From NCBI RefSeq assembly GCF_013362815.1, contig NZ_JABFVK010000065.1, positions 1 through 64,000 of the forward strand: 64,000 bases of DNA, written 5' to 3'. Position numbers and translations under genes: made by a program. Positions 43,384 to 51,836 of the stretch are shown here, piece after piece. Positions within the stretch are counted from its first letter, which is position 1, and the number at the start of each line of letters is the position of its first letter. The stretch comes from Hamadaea sp. GTDB taxonomy: Bacteria > Actinomycetota > Actinomycetes > Mycobacteriales > Micromonosporaceae. The notes under the pieces were generated by a model. It ran no database searches. It was not told where the DNA came from and worked only from the letters and a program-made list of their open reading frames with translations.

Positions 43384-45300
43384 TCAGGGTGCGGCGTCGG
43401 TGGGTCTTGGGGTGATCGGGTCGCACCGGCCGGTGCTGGTCAGGCTGGCCAGGTCAACCAGCTCGATCTGGGCGGCCCGCTCAGGCTGTGCCCGCAGCGC
43501 CTCGGTCAGAATCGCCTCCGCCTGCCTGTCGCCGACCACGATACGGACGGGCTTGCGCACCCGGCGGACGATGGCTTCGGCACGCTTCTCCGCCGAGATC
43601 GACGGCAGCGAATAGGTCGCCGCATAACCCGCGCCGGCTTGCCGCTGGAGGGCGGTCAAGAAGACCGACTCGCCGTAGCCGTACCGCAGGCCGGGAGCGC
43701 TATAGAAGAGCACCGTAGGCCGGTGCGGATCGATCGGGCAGGCGCGATAGATCTGCATGACAGTCTGGGCCGAGGCAGGCTGTGCGGTCTTTCCGGAGGC
43801 CTGCTGAGTCAGCCACGGGACGCCGGTCAGCGACGGCGCGCCGACGATGACCTGCCCGGCTGCGGCGACGGCCAGCACCGCGACCGCGACAGTCGCGCGT
43901 ACGCCGAACCGGCCTGACAGGCGGCGTGACACAGGACCGGCCACCGCACCGATCGCGGCCACACCGAGGATCAGCACGAGGACAGTGACGTGCAGCATCT
44001 TGCCGAAGTAGTAGCCCGGCTGGCTGCCCGAGAGGCGCTGGTAGAGATAGATCATCCCAGTGGCGGCCAACGCCGTGGCCAGCGGGATCGAGTATCTCCG
44101 CCAGCCGGGCCGCCGCCGCCCGAGGATCACGCCGGCGATGATCAGCAGGGCGAGCACACCGATCTCGATCGGCCTGACGTCGCCCAGTACGCCCAAGGCG
44201 AGCTGACTCTCCCGGCCGCCCAGCAGGACGGCCGCAGCCGCCTGCGTGGCGGCGAGCCCGGCTACGAGCACCCCGGCGGCGACCGAGATCGGGACACGTC
44301 TCATCCGGCGGCGGTCCATGATCATGCCGCCGAGGGCGATCACGACGGCGATCGGCAAGAACAGGTAGTAGCTGAACCCGACGCCGATGGTCAGGGCGGC
44401 GACCAGCGTGATCTGATCGCGCACCTTGACCGCCGGGCGGGTGACGGCGACCACCAGCCCGCCGAGGAAGGCCAGACCGGCCATTTCCGCGGGATAGGTG
44501 TACACGATCGTGCGGACCAGTTCAGACCAGGCGGCGAGCCAGCCGGCAACCATGACGACCAGGCAGTACGCGCCCAAGCCGAGCTTCGGACCGGCCACCC
44601 GGCCGGCGCCCCACGTGACGACCAGCATCAACGCGAAGAAGGTCGCCAGCATCATGATCACGAGCAGGACGACCCCCTTCTCGTCGGAGCCAAGGTGAGT
44701 CGTGGCGGCCAGCAGGTTCTCCAGGATCGCCGTGACCAGGTGCCATCCTTGGGGGTAATCGGCCATACCGGGATTCAGGACGTCGCTGGTCGTCCGGGGG
44801 TGGATGAACGTGTACGCCCCCGCCACACGGATGTGATCGACCAGGCTGGCGTGGCGGGACGAGTCCTCTCCGCCCATCATCGCGGCGAGGACTCCGGTGA
44901 AGTCGGCCGCCCGGAGATAGGGCATCGCCACCAGGATGGTTATCACCAGTGCGGCTCCGACGGGAGCGGCGTCGTGCAGGCTCGGACGCGGCAGCCGGAT
45001 CCGACGGCCGGAGAGCACGGCGGTGAGCACGATGGCGGTGAGTGCCACTCCGGCCACTGGCGCAGGGTCCAGCCCCCACGGCCACACCGAGAAACCCAGT
45101 CCGGCCGCCATCGTGCAGCCCGCGGTTACGAAGGCGCCCGCGACCAGCCGATCCAGTAACCGCTCCCCGACGCGCACCAGCCCGGCGACACCCAGCCAGA
45201 CGAATGGGATCAGTAGCCACGCCAGCTGGAGCGCGACGAAGGCGAACGCCGCGGCCCAGACGATGACGAGCAGAGTGCAGATCTTGACCCACCGAGGCAT
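43384..45300 (-). CDS. Polytopic membrane protein, DUF6541-like
   Basis: 638 residues with about 14 helices in the first 500, then a soluble C-terminal region (about 510-638). The loop GEDSSRHASLVDHIRVAGAY and the later GMADYPQGWHLVTAILENLL have conserved acidic and His residues typical of DUF6541 and related GT-C-like families. ATG start at 45300. The gene sits 74 bp upstream of the 41550-43310 gene in the same direction, so the two may be co-transcribed. Possible extracytoplasmic glycosyltransferase; function unproven. Confidence 0.78.
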   Translation of the reverse strand: MPRWVKICTLLVIVWAAAFAFVALQLAWLLIPFVWLGVAGLVRVGERLLDRLVAGAFVTAGCTMAAGLGFSVWPWGLDPAPVAGVALTAIVLTAVLSGRRIRLPRPSLHDAAPVGAALVITILVAMPYLRAADFTGVLAAMMGGEDSSRHASLVDHIRVAGAYTFIHPRTTSDVLNPGMADYPQGWHLVTAILENLLAATTHLGSDEKGVVLLVIMMLATFFALMLVVTWGAGRVAGPKLGLGAYCLVVMVAGWLAAWSELVRTIVYTYPAEMAGLAFLGGLVVAVTRPAVKVRDQITLVAALTIGVGFSYYLFLPIAVVIALGGMIMDRRRMRRVPISVAAGVLVAGLAATQAAAAVLLGGRESQLALGVLGDVRPIEIGVLALLIIAGVILGRRRPGWRRYSIPLATALAATGMIYLYQRLSGSQPGYYFGKMLHVTVLVLILGVAAIGAVAGPVSRRLSGRFGVRATVAVAVLAVAAAGQVIVGAPSLTGVPWLTQQASGKTAQPASAQTVMQIYRACPIDPHRPTVLFYSAPGLRYGYGESVFLTALQRQAGAGYAATYSLPSISAEKRAEAIVRRVRKPVRIVVGDRQAEAILTEALRAQPERAAQIELVDLASLTSTGRCDPITPRPTDAAP

Positions 45301-45421
45301 GGCTTTCCGTTTCCGAGGCGAGGGGAACGCAAAGTAACGGCGGCATACCCTACCGGACGGTGCGCGGAGGTCAGGTTACCAGCCCGGACCCTGCTCACCC
45401 GGCCCTCGCCAGGCACCGGCG

Positions 45422-47389
45422 TCAGTGCGCATGCGCCTGCCGCAGGCCCCCCACGGGAGTCAGCGGAAGCAGCTTCCGGCCGGTCGGGCCGATCTGGATC
45501 TCGGTGTCCATCGCCGGGCACACGCCGCAGTCGAAGCACGGCGTCCACCGGCAGTCGTCCTGCTCGTACTCCCGCAGCGAGTCCTGCCAGTCCTGCCACA
45601 GCCAGTCCTTGTCCAGCCCGGAGTCCAGGTGGTCCCAGGGCAGGACCTCCAGCTCGTCGCGCTCCCGGGTGGTGAACCAGTCCAGGTCGACCCCGTACGC
45701 CGGCAGCACCTCCGCAGCGGAGTCCACCCAGCGCCGGTAGTCGAAGTGCTCGCTCCAGCCGTCGAAGCGGCCGCCGGACTCCCACACGCGCCGGATGACC
45801 GCGCCGACGCGGCGGTCGCCCCGGGCGAGCAGCCCTTCGATCAGGGACGGCTCGCCGTCGTGATACCGCAGGCCGATCGCCCGGCCGACCGACTTGTCGG
45901 CGTTGACCGCCTGCTTCAGCTGGCGCAGCCGGTCGTCGATCACCTCGGGGCGCTCCATGGGAGCCCACTGGAACGGAGTGTGCGGCTTCGGCACGAATCC
46001 GCCGATGGACACGGTGCACCGGATGTCCCGGGTCCCGGTGGCGGCCCGGCCGGCCTTGATCACCTCGTGCGCGAGCCGGGCGATCTGGAGCACGTCCTCG
46101 TCGGTCTCGGTGGGCAGCCCGCACATGAAGTACAGCTTCACCTGCCGCCACCCGTTGGTGTACGCGGTGACGACCGTCCGGATGAGGTCCTCTTCGGTGA
46201 CCATCTTGTTGATGACCTTGCGCATCCGCTCCGAACCGCCTTCGGGAGCGAACGTCAGACCGGTACGCCGCCCGTTGCGCGACAGTTCCTTGGCCAGGTC
46301 GACGTTGAACGCGTCCACCCGGGTCGACGGCAGCGAAAGCGAGACGTTGGTGCCCTCGTACTGGTCGGCCAGGCCGGAGCAGATGTCACCGATCTCGCTG
46401 TGATCGGCGCTGGACAGCGACAGCAGGCCGACCTCGTGGAAGCCGGAGAACTCCAGGCCCTCCTTGACCATCTGCCCGACCGTGGTGATCGAACGCTCCC
46501 GGACCGGCCGGGTGATCATGCCCGCCTGGCAGAACCGGCAGCCGCGCGTACACCCGCGGAAGATCTCCACGGCGAACCGCTCGTGCACCGTTTCGGCCAA
46601 CGGGACCAGCGGCTTCTTCGGGTAGGGCCAGGCGTCGAGGTCCATGGTCGTGCGCTTGTGCACCCGGAACGGCACGTCCGCCCGATTCGGCACCACCCGC
46701 TGGATCCGGCCGTCGGGCAGGTAGTCGACGTCGTAGAAGCGCGGGACGTAGACCGATTCGGTGCGGGCGAGCCGCAGCAGCAGCTCGTCGCGGCCACCCG
46801 GGGAGCCCTCGGTCTTCCACTGGCGCACGATCTGGGTGATCTCGAGGACGGCTTCCTCGCCGTCACCGAGGACGGCGGCGTCGACGAAGTCGGCGATCGG
46901 CTCCGGGTTGAACGCGGCGTGCCCACCGGCCACGACGACGGGGTGTGACTCGTCGCGGTCGGCCGCGTTCAGCGGAATCCCGGCCAGGTCCAGCATGGTG
47001 AGCATGTTCGTGTAGCCGAGCTCGGTGGCGAACGAGATGCCGAACACGTCGAACTCGCGGACCGGCCGGTGGGCGTCGACCGTGAACTGGGGCACGCCCC
47101 GCTCCCGCATGAGCTTCTCGAGGTCGGGCCAGACCGCGTACGTCCGCTCGGCGAGCACGTCAGGCTGCTCGTTCAACACCTCGTAGAGGATCTGGACGCC
47201 CTGATTGGGCAGCCCCACCTCGTACGCGTCCGGGTACGACAGCGCCCAGCGCACCGTGGCGGAGTCCCACTCCTTGACCGTCGCGCCGAGCTCGCCGCCG
47301 ACGTATTGGATCGGCTTGGAGATCAGCGGGAGCAGCTGCTCGAGCTGCGGCCAGACGGTCGGTGCCGCGGTCAGACTGTTCGAACCCAT
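45422..47389 (-). CDS. TIGR03960 B12-binding radical SAM protein
   Basis: 655 residues. An N-terminal cobalamin-binding-like domain (about 30-240, with DVFGISFATELGYTNMLTML) is followed by a radical SAM domain with the [4Fe-4S] motif CTRGCRFC at 280-287, preceded by AVEIFRG. Further conserved segments are LSLPSTRVDAF and LTFAPEGGSERMRKVINKM. A C-terminal cysteine-rich patch (PCFDCGVCPA) may hold a second cluster. It would work with the TIGR03936 protein in an uncharacterised modification. ATG start, 28 bp after the acyltransferase stop side. Confidence 0.93.
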   Translation of the reverse strand: MGSNSLTAAPTVWPQLEQLLPLISKPIQYVGGELGATVKEWDSATVRWALSYPDAYEVGLPNQGVQILYEVLNEQPDVLAERTYAVWPDLEKLMRERGVPQFTVDAHRPVREFDVFGISFATELGYTNMLTMLDLAGIPLNAADRDESHPVVVAGGHAAFNPEPIADFVDAAVLGDGEEAVLEITQIVRQWKTEGSPGGRDELLLRLARTESVYVPRFYDVDYLPDGRIQRVVPNRADVPFRVHKRTTMDLDAWPYPKKPLVPLAETVHERFAVEIFRGCTRGCRFCQAGMITRPVRERSITTVGQMVKEGLEFSGFHEVGLLSLSSADHSEIGDICSGLADQYEGTNVSLSLPSTRVDAFNVDLAKELSRNGRRTGLTFAPEGGSERMRKVINKMVTEEDLIRTVVTAYTNGWRQVKLYFMCGLPTETDEDVLQIARLAHEVIKAGRAATGTRDIRCTVSIGGFVPKPHTPFQWAPMERPEVIDDRLRQLKQAVNADKSVGRAIGLRYHDGEPSLIEGLLARGDRRVGAVIRRVWESGGRFDGWSEHFDYRRWVDSAAEVLPAYGVDLDWFTTRERDELEVLPWDHLDSGLDKDWLWQDWQDSLREYEQDDCRWTPCFDCGVCPAMDTEIQIGPTGRKLLPLTPVGGLRQAHAH

Positions 47390-47417
47390 AACAACTGAGA
47401 TTACCCGGCCGCGCCGG

Positions 47418-48101
47418 TCAGCTCTCCACGCGCTTGGGTGCGTACCGCGGGACGTACTCCTGGCCGGTCAGCGCCTGGATGGCGGACATCACCGTGTCGG
47501 TGATCTCCCGGGCCGCCGACGAGGTGTTCTCCGCGTCGCGCCACTTGTCGACCACGATCGGCGTACCGAACTTGATCGTGACCTCGCCGCGCTTGAGCTT
47601 CGGCAGGACCTGACCGGTGGGCTGGATCTTGTCGGTGCCCAGGGAACCGACCGGAATGATCGGGACACCGGCCGCCAGCGCCAACCGCGCCACCCCGGTA
47701 CGCCCCCGGTAGAGCCGGCCGTCCGGCGACCGGGTGCCCTCCGGGTAGACGCAGACCAGGCCGCCCTCCTGCAGCACCGGGATGGCCGAGTCGAACGCGC
47801 TGAGCGCCGCGCGCCCGCCCTCCCGGTTGACCGGGATCGCGCCGAGTCCGTTCATCAGGGTCCGGAAGAACAGGCCGCTCGGGCCCTTACCCGTGAAGTA
47901 GTCGGACTTCGCCCAGAACGAGACGCGCCGCGGGCTGACGACCGCGCCGAGCATGAACTCGTCGGCCACCGAGAGGTGATTGCCCGCGAAGATCGCCCCA
48001 CCCGTCTCGGGGATGTTCTCCCGGCCCTCGATCTCGGGCGCCCAGCCGAGCTTGAGGAGTGGAGCGACCGTCCACTGACCCACCGTGTAAAGCACGGGCA
48101 C
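47418..48101 (-). CDS. 1-acyl-sn-glycerol-3-phosphate acyltransferase (PlsC family)
   Basis: 227 residues. The HX4D catalytic motif reads NHLSVADEF (about 41-49), followed by FWAKSDYFTG, the phosphate-binding VYPEGTRSPDG and GVPIIPVGSLG. This is the plsC acyltransferase fold, probably acylating lysophosphatidate or a similar lysolipid at the inner membrane. GTG start at 48101. It lies between the dispersed hairpin after ileS and the radical SAM gene, all on the minus strand. Substrate specificity is not predictable. Confidence 0.9.
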   Translation of the reverse strand: MPVLYTVGQWTVAPLLKLGWAPEIEGRENIPETGGAIFAGNHLSVADEFMLGAVVSPRRVSFWAKSDYFTGKGPSGLFFRTLMNGLGAIPVNREGGRAALSAFDSAIPVLQEGGLVCVYPEGTRSPDGRLYRGRTGVARLALAAGVPIIPVGSLGTDKIQPTGQVLPKLKRGEVTIKFGTPIVVDKWRDAENTSSAAREITDTVMSAIQALTGQEYVPRYAPKRVES

Positions 48102-48238
48102 CGCTTGCCTCCTGCGCGTCGTTCGCTCGTCCCCTCGAGACCGCCGCTGAACATACCGTAGTCAGCTGAAGCCGAAACCGCCGCCGGATCGCCTCCGCGC
48201 GTTTCTGGAACGCAGATCACAGCCGGTGTCACAAGATC

Positions 48239-48305
48239 AGCGGCGGATCAGGAACCCGGGTCGAATCTTGAGCCAAGATTCGACCGCGAACCCTGATCCG
48301 CCGCT
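48239..48305. terminator. Dispersed hairpin repeat, copy 4 (after ileS)
   Basis: Left arm 48239-48270 (AGCGGCGGATCAGG…GTCGAATCTTG) and right arm 48274-48305 pair at 27 of 32 positions around the loop AGC. Both arms carry GCGGATC/GATCCGC in place of the CTGGATC/GATCCAG of other copies, i.e. paired changes. It starts 12 nt past the ileS stop. No U-tract. Confidence 0.75.
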
Positions 48306-48317
48306 GAAGGGGAACTG

Positions 48318-51300
48318 TCAGACGCGGGCGACCGAGACGGTCACCGCCTCACCGTCGCCGGCCTCACCGGTGAAACCGCCCTCGACCGGGCCGTACTCGA
48401 CCGACGTGGCCAGCACCTCCCCGGTCACGAACTCCTCGTGCGCGCGTACCGCCGCTTCGACCGCGGGCGAGCCCGCCAGCCGCAGCGCGATGCGGTCGGA
48501 GACGTTCAGGTCGGCCTCGCGCCGCGCCTGCTGCACGGCCCGGACGACGTCTCGAGCCAGCCCCTCGGCCGCCAGCTCGGGCGAGACCTCGGTGTCGAGC
48601 AGGACCACGCCGCCCGGCACCGGAACCGCCGACTCCCCGGCCGCGGCGACCAGTTTGAGCTCGTACTCGCCCTCCGCCAGGGTCACCCCGGCCGCGACCG
48701 GTGCCCCGTCGACCAGCGACCACTCGCCCGCCTTCACCGCCTTGATGACCGACTGCACCGCTCCCCCGACGCGCGGCCCGAGAGCCCTGGGCACCACTGT
48801 GAGCACCTGCTCGCAGTGCGCCGAGACGTCCTCGGTCAGCTCCACGACCTTCACGTTCACCTCGTCGGCGACCAACTCGGTGAACGGCTCCAGCCGGTCG
48901 GCCCCCTCGGCCGCCACCGTCAGCTTCGTCAGCGGCAGGCGTACCCGCAGGCCTTGCGACTTGCGCAGGGACAACGCGGCGGAACAGACCTCGCGGACCT
49001 GGTCCATCGTGGCCACCAGCTCGTCGTCCGCGGGCAGCGCGGACGCGGCGGGCCAGTCGGCGAGATGGACCGAGCGCCCACCGGTGAGCCCGCGCCAGAC
49101 CTCCTCGGCCGTGAGCGGCGCGAGTGGCGCGACGACCTTCGCCACCGTCTCCAGGACGGTGTAGAGGGTGTCGAACGCCTCCGCGTCGCCCGCCCAGAAG
49201 CGGTCCCGGCTGCGGCGGACGTACCAGTTGGTCAGCGCGTCCAGGTAGGTGCGGACCGCGACGCACGCCCTCGAGAGGTCGTACGCGTCCATCGCGGCGG
49301 TCACCTCGGCGACCAGGGAATGCGTCTTGGCCAGCACGTAGCGGTCGAGGACGTGCGTGCTCGCGGTGCTGAGCTTCGCCTGGTGTCCTGACGCGTTGGC
49401 GTAGAGCGTGAAGAAGTAGTACACGTTCCACAGCGGCAGGAGCACCTGGCGAACCGCGTCCCGGATGCCGGTCTCGGTGACCGGCATGTCCCCGCCCCGC
49501 AGCACCGGGGAGGAGACGAGCATCCAGCGCATCGCGTCGGCGCCGTACTTGTCGAACATCTCGTAGACGTCCGGGTAGTTGCGCAGGCTCTTCGACATCT
49601 TCCGGGTGTCGTCGCCCAGCAGGATGCCGTGCACCACACAACTGCGGAACGCCGGCCGGTCGAACAACGCCGTCGCCAAGACGTGCAGCGTGTAGAACCA
49701 GCCGCGGACCTGCCCGATGTACTCCACGATGAAGTCGCCTGGGTAGTGCGACTCGAACCACTCCTGGTTCTCGAATGGGTAGTGCACCTGGGCGAACGGC
49801 ATCGAGCCGGACTCGAACCAGCAGTCCAGCACCTCCGGCACCCGCCGCATGGTGGACTTCCCGGTCGGGTCGTCCGGGTTCGGCCGGGTCAGCGAGTCGA
49901 TGAACGGCCGGTGCAGGTCCTTGACCTCTACTCCGAAGTCTTCTTGGAGCTGGGCGAGCGAGCCGTAGACGTCGACCCGCGGGTACGCCGGGTCGTCCGA
50001 CTTCCAGACGGGGATCGGCGAGCCCCAGAACCGGTTCCGGGAGATCGACCAGTCGCGGGCGTTGGCCAGCCACTTGCCGAACGAGCCGTCTTTGATGTGC
50101 CCCGGCGTCCAGTCGATCTGCTGGTTGAGCTCGACCATGCGGTCCTTGAACTGCGTCACCGCCACGAACCAGCTCGACACGGCCAGGTAGACCAGCGGCG
50201 TGTCACACCGCCAGCAGTGCGGGTAGGAGTGCGAGTACGTGTCGTGCCGCAGCACGAGCCCGCGCTCCTTCAGCTCCCGGATCACCGGCTTGTTCGTCTC
50301 GAAGACCTGCTGGCCCTCGAACGGCGGCACCAGCGACGTGAACCGGGTGTGCGCGTCCACCGTGACGATCGTCGGCACCCCGGCCGCGTTGCAGGCGTTC
50401 TGGTCGTCCTCACCGAACGCGGGCGCGAGGTGCACCACGCCCGTGCCGTCGGAGTCGCTGACGAAGTCGGCCGTCAGCACCTGGAACGCGTTCGGGCCGG
50501 CCTGCTCGACGAGGAAGTCGAACAACGGCGTGTACTTCCGGCCCCTCAGCTGCTCGCCGGTGAGCGTGCCGACGCGCTCGAAGCCCTCCAGCTCCTTGGC
50601 GTACGCCTCGACCCGGGTCGCACCGAGGATGACCTTCTCCCCTTGGGGATTGGCGAGCACGGCGTATTCCAGGTCCGGGCCGACCGCCAGAGCCAGGTTG
50701 GACGGCAGGGTCCACGGCGTGGTGGTCCACACCGCGACCTTCTCGCCCATCTCCAGCTGGAACAACACGTGGAGGGCCGGGTCCTGCCGGTCCTTGTAGA
50801 CGTCGTCCATCCGGGTCTCGGTGTTGGACAACGGCGTCTCACAGCGCCAGCAGTACGCCAGCACGCGGAAGCCCTCGTACACCAGACCCTTGTCGTGCAA
50901 CGACTTGAACGCCCACATGACCGATTCCATGTAGGGCAGGTCGAGCGTCTTGTAGTCGTCGGCGAAGTCGACCCAGCGGGCCTGCCGGGTGACGTACCGC
51001 TCCCACTCGTTGGTGTAGCGCAGCACGGACTCACGGCAGTACTCATTGAACTTGTCGACGCCGAGCGCGACGATCTCGGCCTTCGTCGTGATGCCGAGCT
51101 GCTTCTCGGCCTCCACCTCGGCCGGCATGCCGTGGGTGTCCCAGCCGAACCGGCGCTCGACCCGCTTGCCGCGCATCGTCTGATACCGCGGCACGACATC
51201 CTTGACGAAGCCGGTCAGCAGGTGACCGTAGTGCGGAAGGCCGTTGGCGAACGGCGGGCCGTCGTAGAAGACGTACTCGTCATCCTGCGGACGGGCCTCG

Positions 51301-51416
51301 ATGCTGGCCTTGAAGGTCTTGTCGGCCGCCCAGTAGTCGAGCACGTTCCGCTCGACCGCCGGCAGGTCGGGGCTGGCGGGCACACCTTCTTCGTGGTTGT
51401 GCAGGGGGTACGCCAT
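48318..51416 (-). CDS. ileS: Isoleucyl-tRNA synthetase
   Basis: 1032 residues. Class I signature PHYGH (61-65) follows [10 protein letters not shown]. The editing domain includes [15 protein letters not shown] and [15 protein letters not shown]. The KMSKS loop is [14 protein letters not shown] near 604. A C-terminal anticodon-binding region and Zn-free tail follow. This is the long eukaryote-like IleS form common in high-GC Gram positives, often less sensitive to mupirocin. ATG at 51416. Expression is probably controlled by the T-box leader upstream. A hairpin repeat ends the gene. Confidence 0.97.
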   Translation of the reverse strand: MAYPLHNHEEGVPASPDLPAVERNVLDYWAADKTFKASIEARPQDDEYVFYDGPPFANGLPHYGHLLTGFVKDVVPRYQTMRGKRVERRFGWDTHGMPAEVEAEKQLGITTKAEIVALGVDKFNEYCRESVLRYTNEWERYVTRQARWVDFADDYKTLDLPYMESVMWAFKSLHDKGLVYEGFRVLAYCWRCETPLSNTETRMDDVYKDRQDPALHVLFQLEMGEKVAVWTTTPWTLPSNLALAVGPDLEYAVLANPQGEKVILGATRVEAYAKELEGFERVGTLTGEQLRGRKYTPLFDFLVEQAGPNAFQVLTADFVSDSDGTGVVHLAPAFGEDDQNACNAAGVPTIVTVDAHTRFTSLVPPFEGQQVFETNKPVIRELKERGLVLRHDTYSHSYPHCWRCDTPLVYLAVSSWFVAVTQFKDRMVELNQQIDWTPGHIKDGSFGKWLANARDWSISRNRFWGSPIPVWKSDDPAYPRVDVYGSLAQLQEDFGVEVKDLHRPFIDSLTRPNPDDPTGKSTMRRVPEVLDCWFESGSMPFAQVHYPFENQEWFESHYPGDFIVEYIGQVRGWFYTLHVLATALFDRPAFRSCVVHGILLGDDTRKMSKSLRNYPDVYEMFDKYGADAMRWMLVSSPVLRGGDMPVTETGIRDAVRQVLLPLWNVYYFFTLYANASGHQAKLSTASTHVLDRYVLAKTHSLVAEVTAAMDAYDLSRACVAVRTYLDALTNWYVRRSRDRFWAGDAEAFDTLYTVLETVAKVVAPLAPLTAEEVWRGLTGGRSVHLADWPAASALPADDELVATMDQVREVCSAALSLRKSQGLRVRLPLTKLTVAAEGADRLEPFTELVADEVNVKVVELTEDVSAHCEQVLTVVPRALGPRVGGAVQSVIKAVKAGEWSLVDGAPVAAGVTLAEGEYELKLVAAAGESAVPVPGGVVLLDTEVSPELAAEGLARDVVRAVQQARREADLNVSDRIALRLAGSPAVEAAVRAHEEFVTGEVLATSVEYGPVEGGFTGEAGDGEAVTVSVARV

Positions 51417-51652
51417 GAGTGGTCCTCTCTCGCGTACAGTCCGTCGGTCCTGTCCGCGAGGACGAACTGGGTTTGGGCCCAGCCCGCGGTACCACCTCGC
51501 TTGCCCCGTCCGCCTCGGTTCAGACTTCCTGGGCCGCTCGTTGTCGGCTGTGACGGGCCGTCCCGTCCGGTTCTACTGGGCCGTTCGGCCGTAAATGCGG
51601 CAGAACCGGCTTTTCTTCCGGAGGCTCACCGGTGATCGCCGGGTCTATGCCT
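51417..51652 (-). promoter_or_regulatory. T-box leader of ileS (tRNA-Ile-sensing, translational type)
   Basis: On the minus strand the T-box core AGGTGGTACCGCG lies at 51497-51485, with a UGGU bulge to pair with the tRNA 3' end. An Ile specifier AUC (51636-51634) is in GGCGATCACCGGTGAGCC, a very short stem I. The ileS ribosome-binding site GAGAGGA (51429-51423) can pair with an upstream GTCCTCGCG, an SD sequestrator, so control is likely at translation. This matches described actinobacterial ultrashort-stem-I ileS T-boxes. A -10-like TATTCT lies at 51666-51661; no clear -35 is seen. Confidence 0.88.
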
Positions 51653-51836
51653 GTACGCCTAGAATACCCGGCGGCGCATCTGCTTTTCAGTCAGCAACAG
51701 TCAGGCGATGGAATTGCCGTCTTCGCGTGAACCGATCTGGTGCCGGTCGCGGGGCCGAGCAATGACCGAAGGGTCGGACACGCGAACTAGAATCACCGGA
51801 CGCGCTCCTGTCCCCTCACCACCCCCGGAGATCGAA

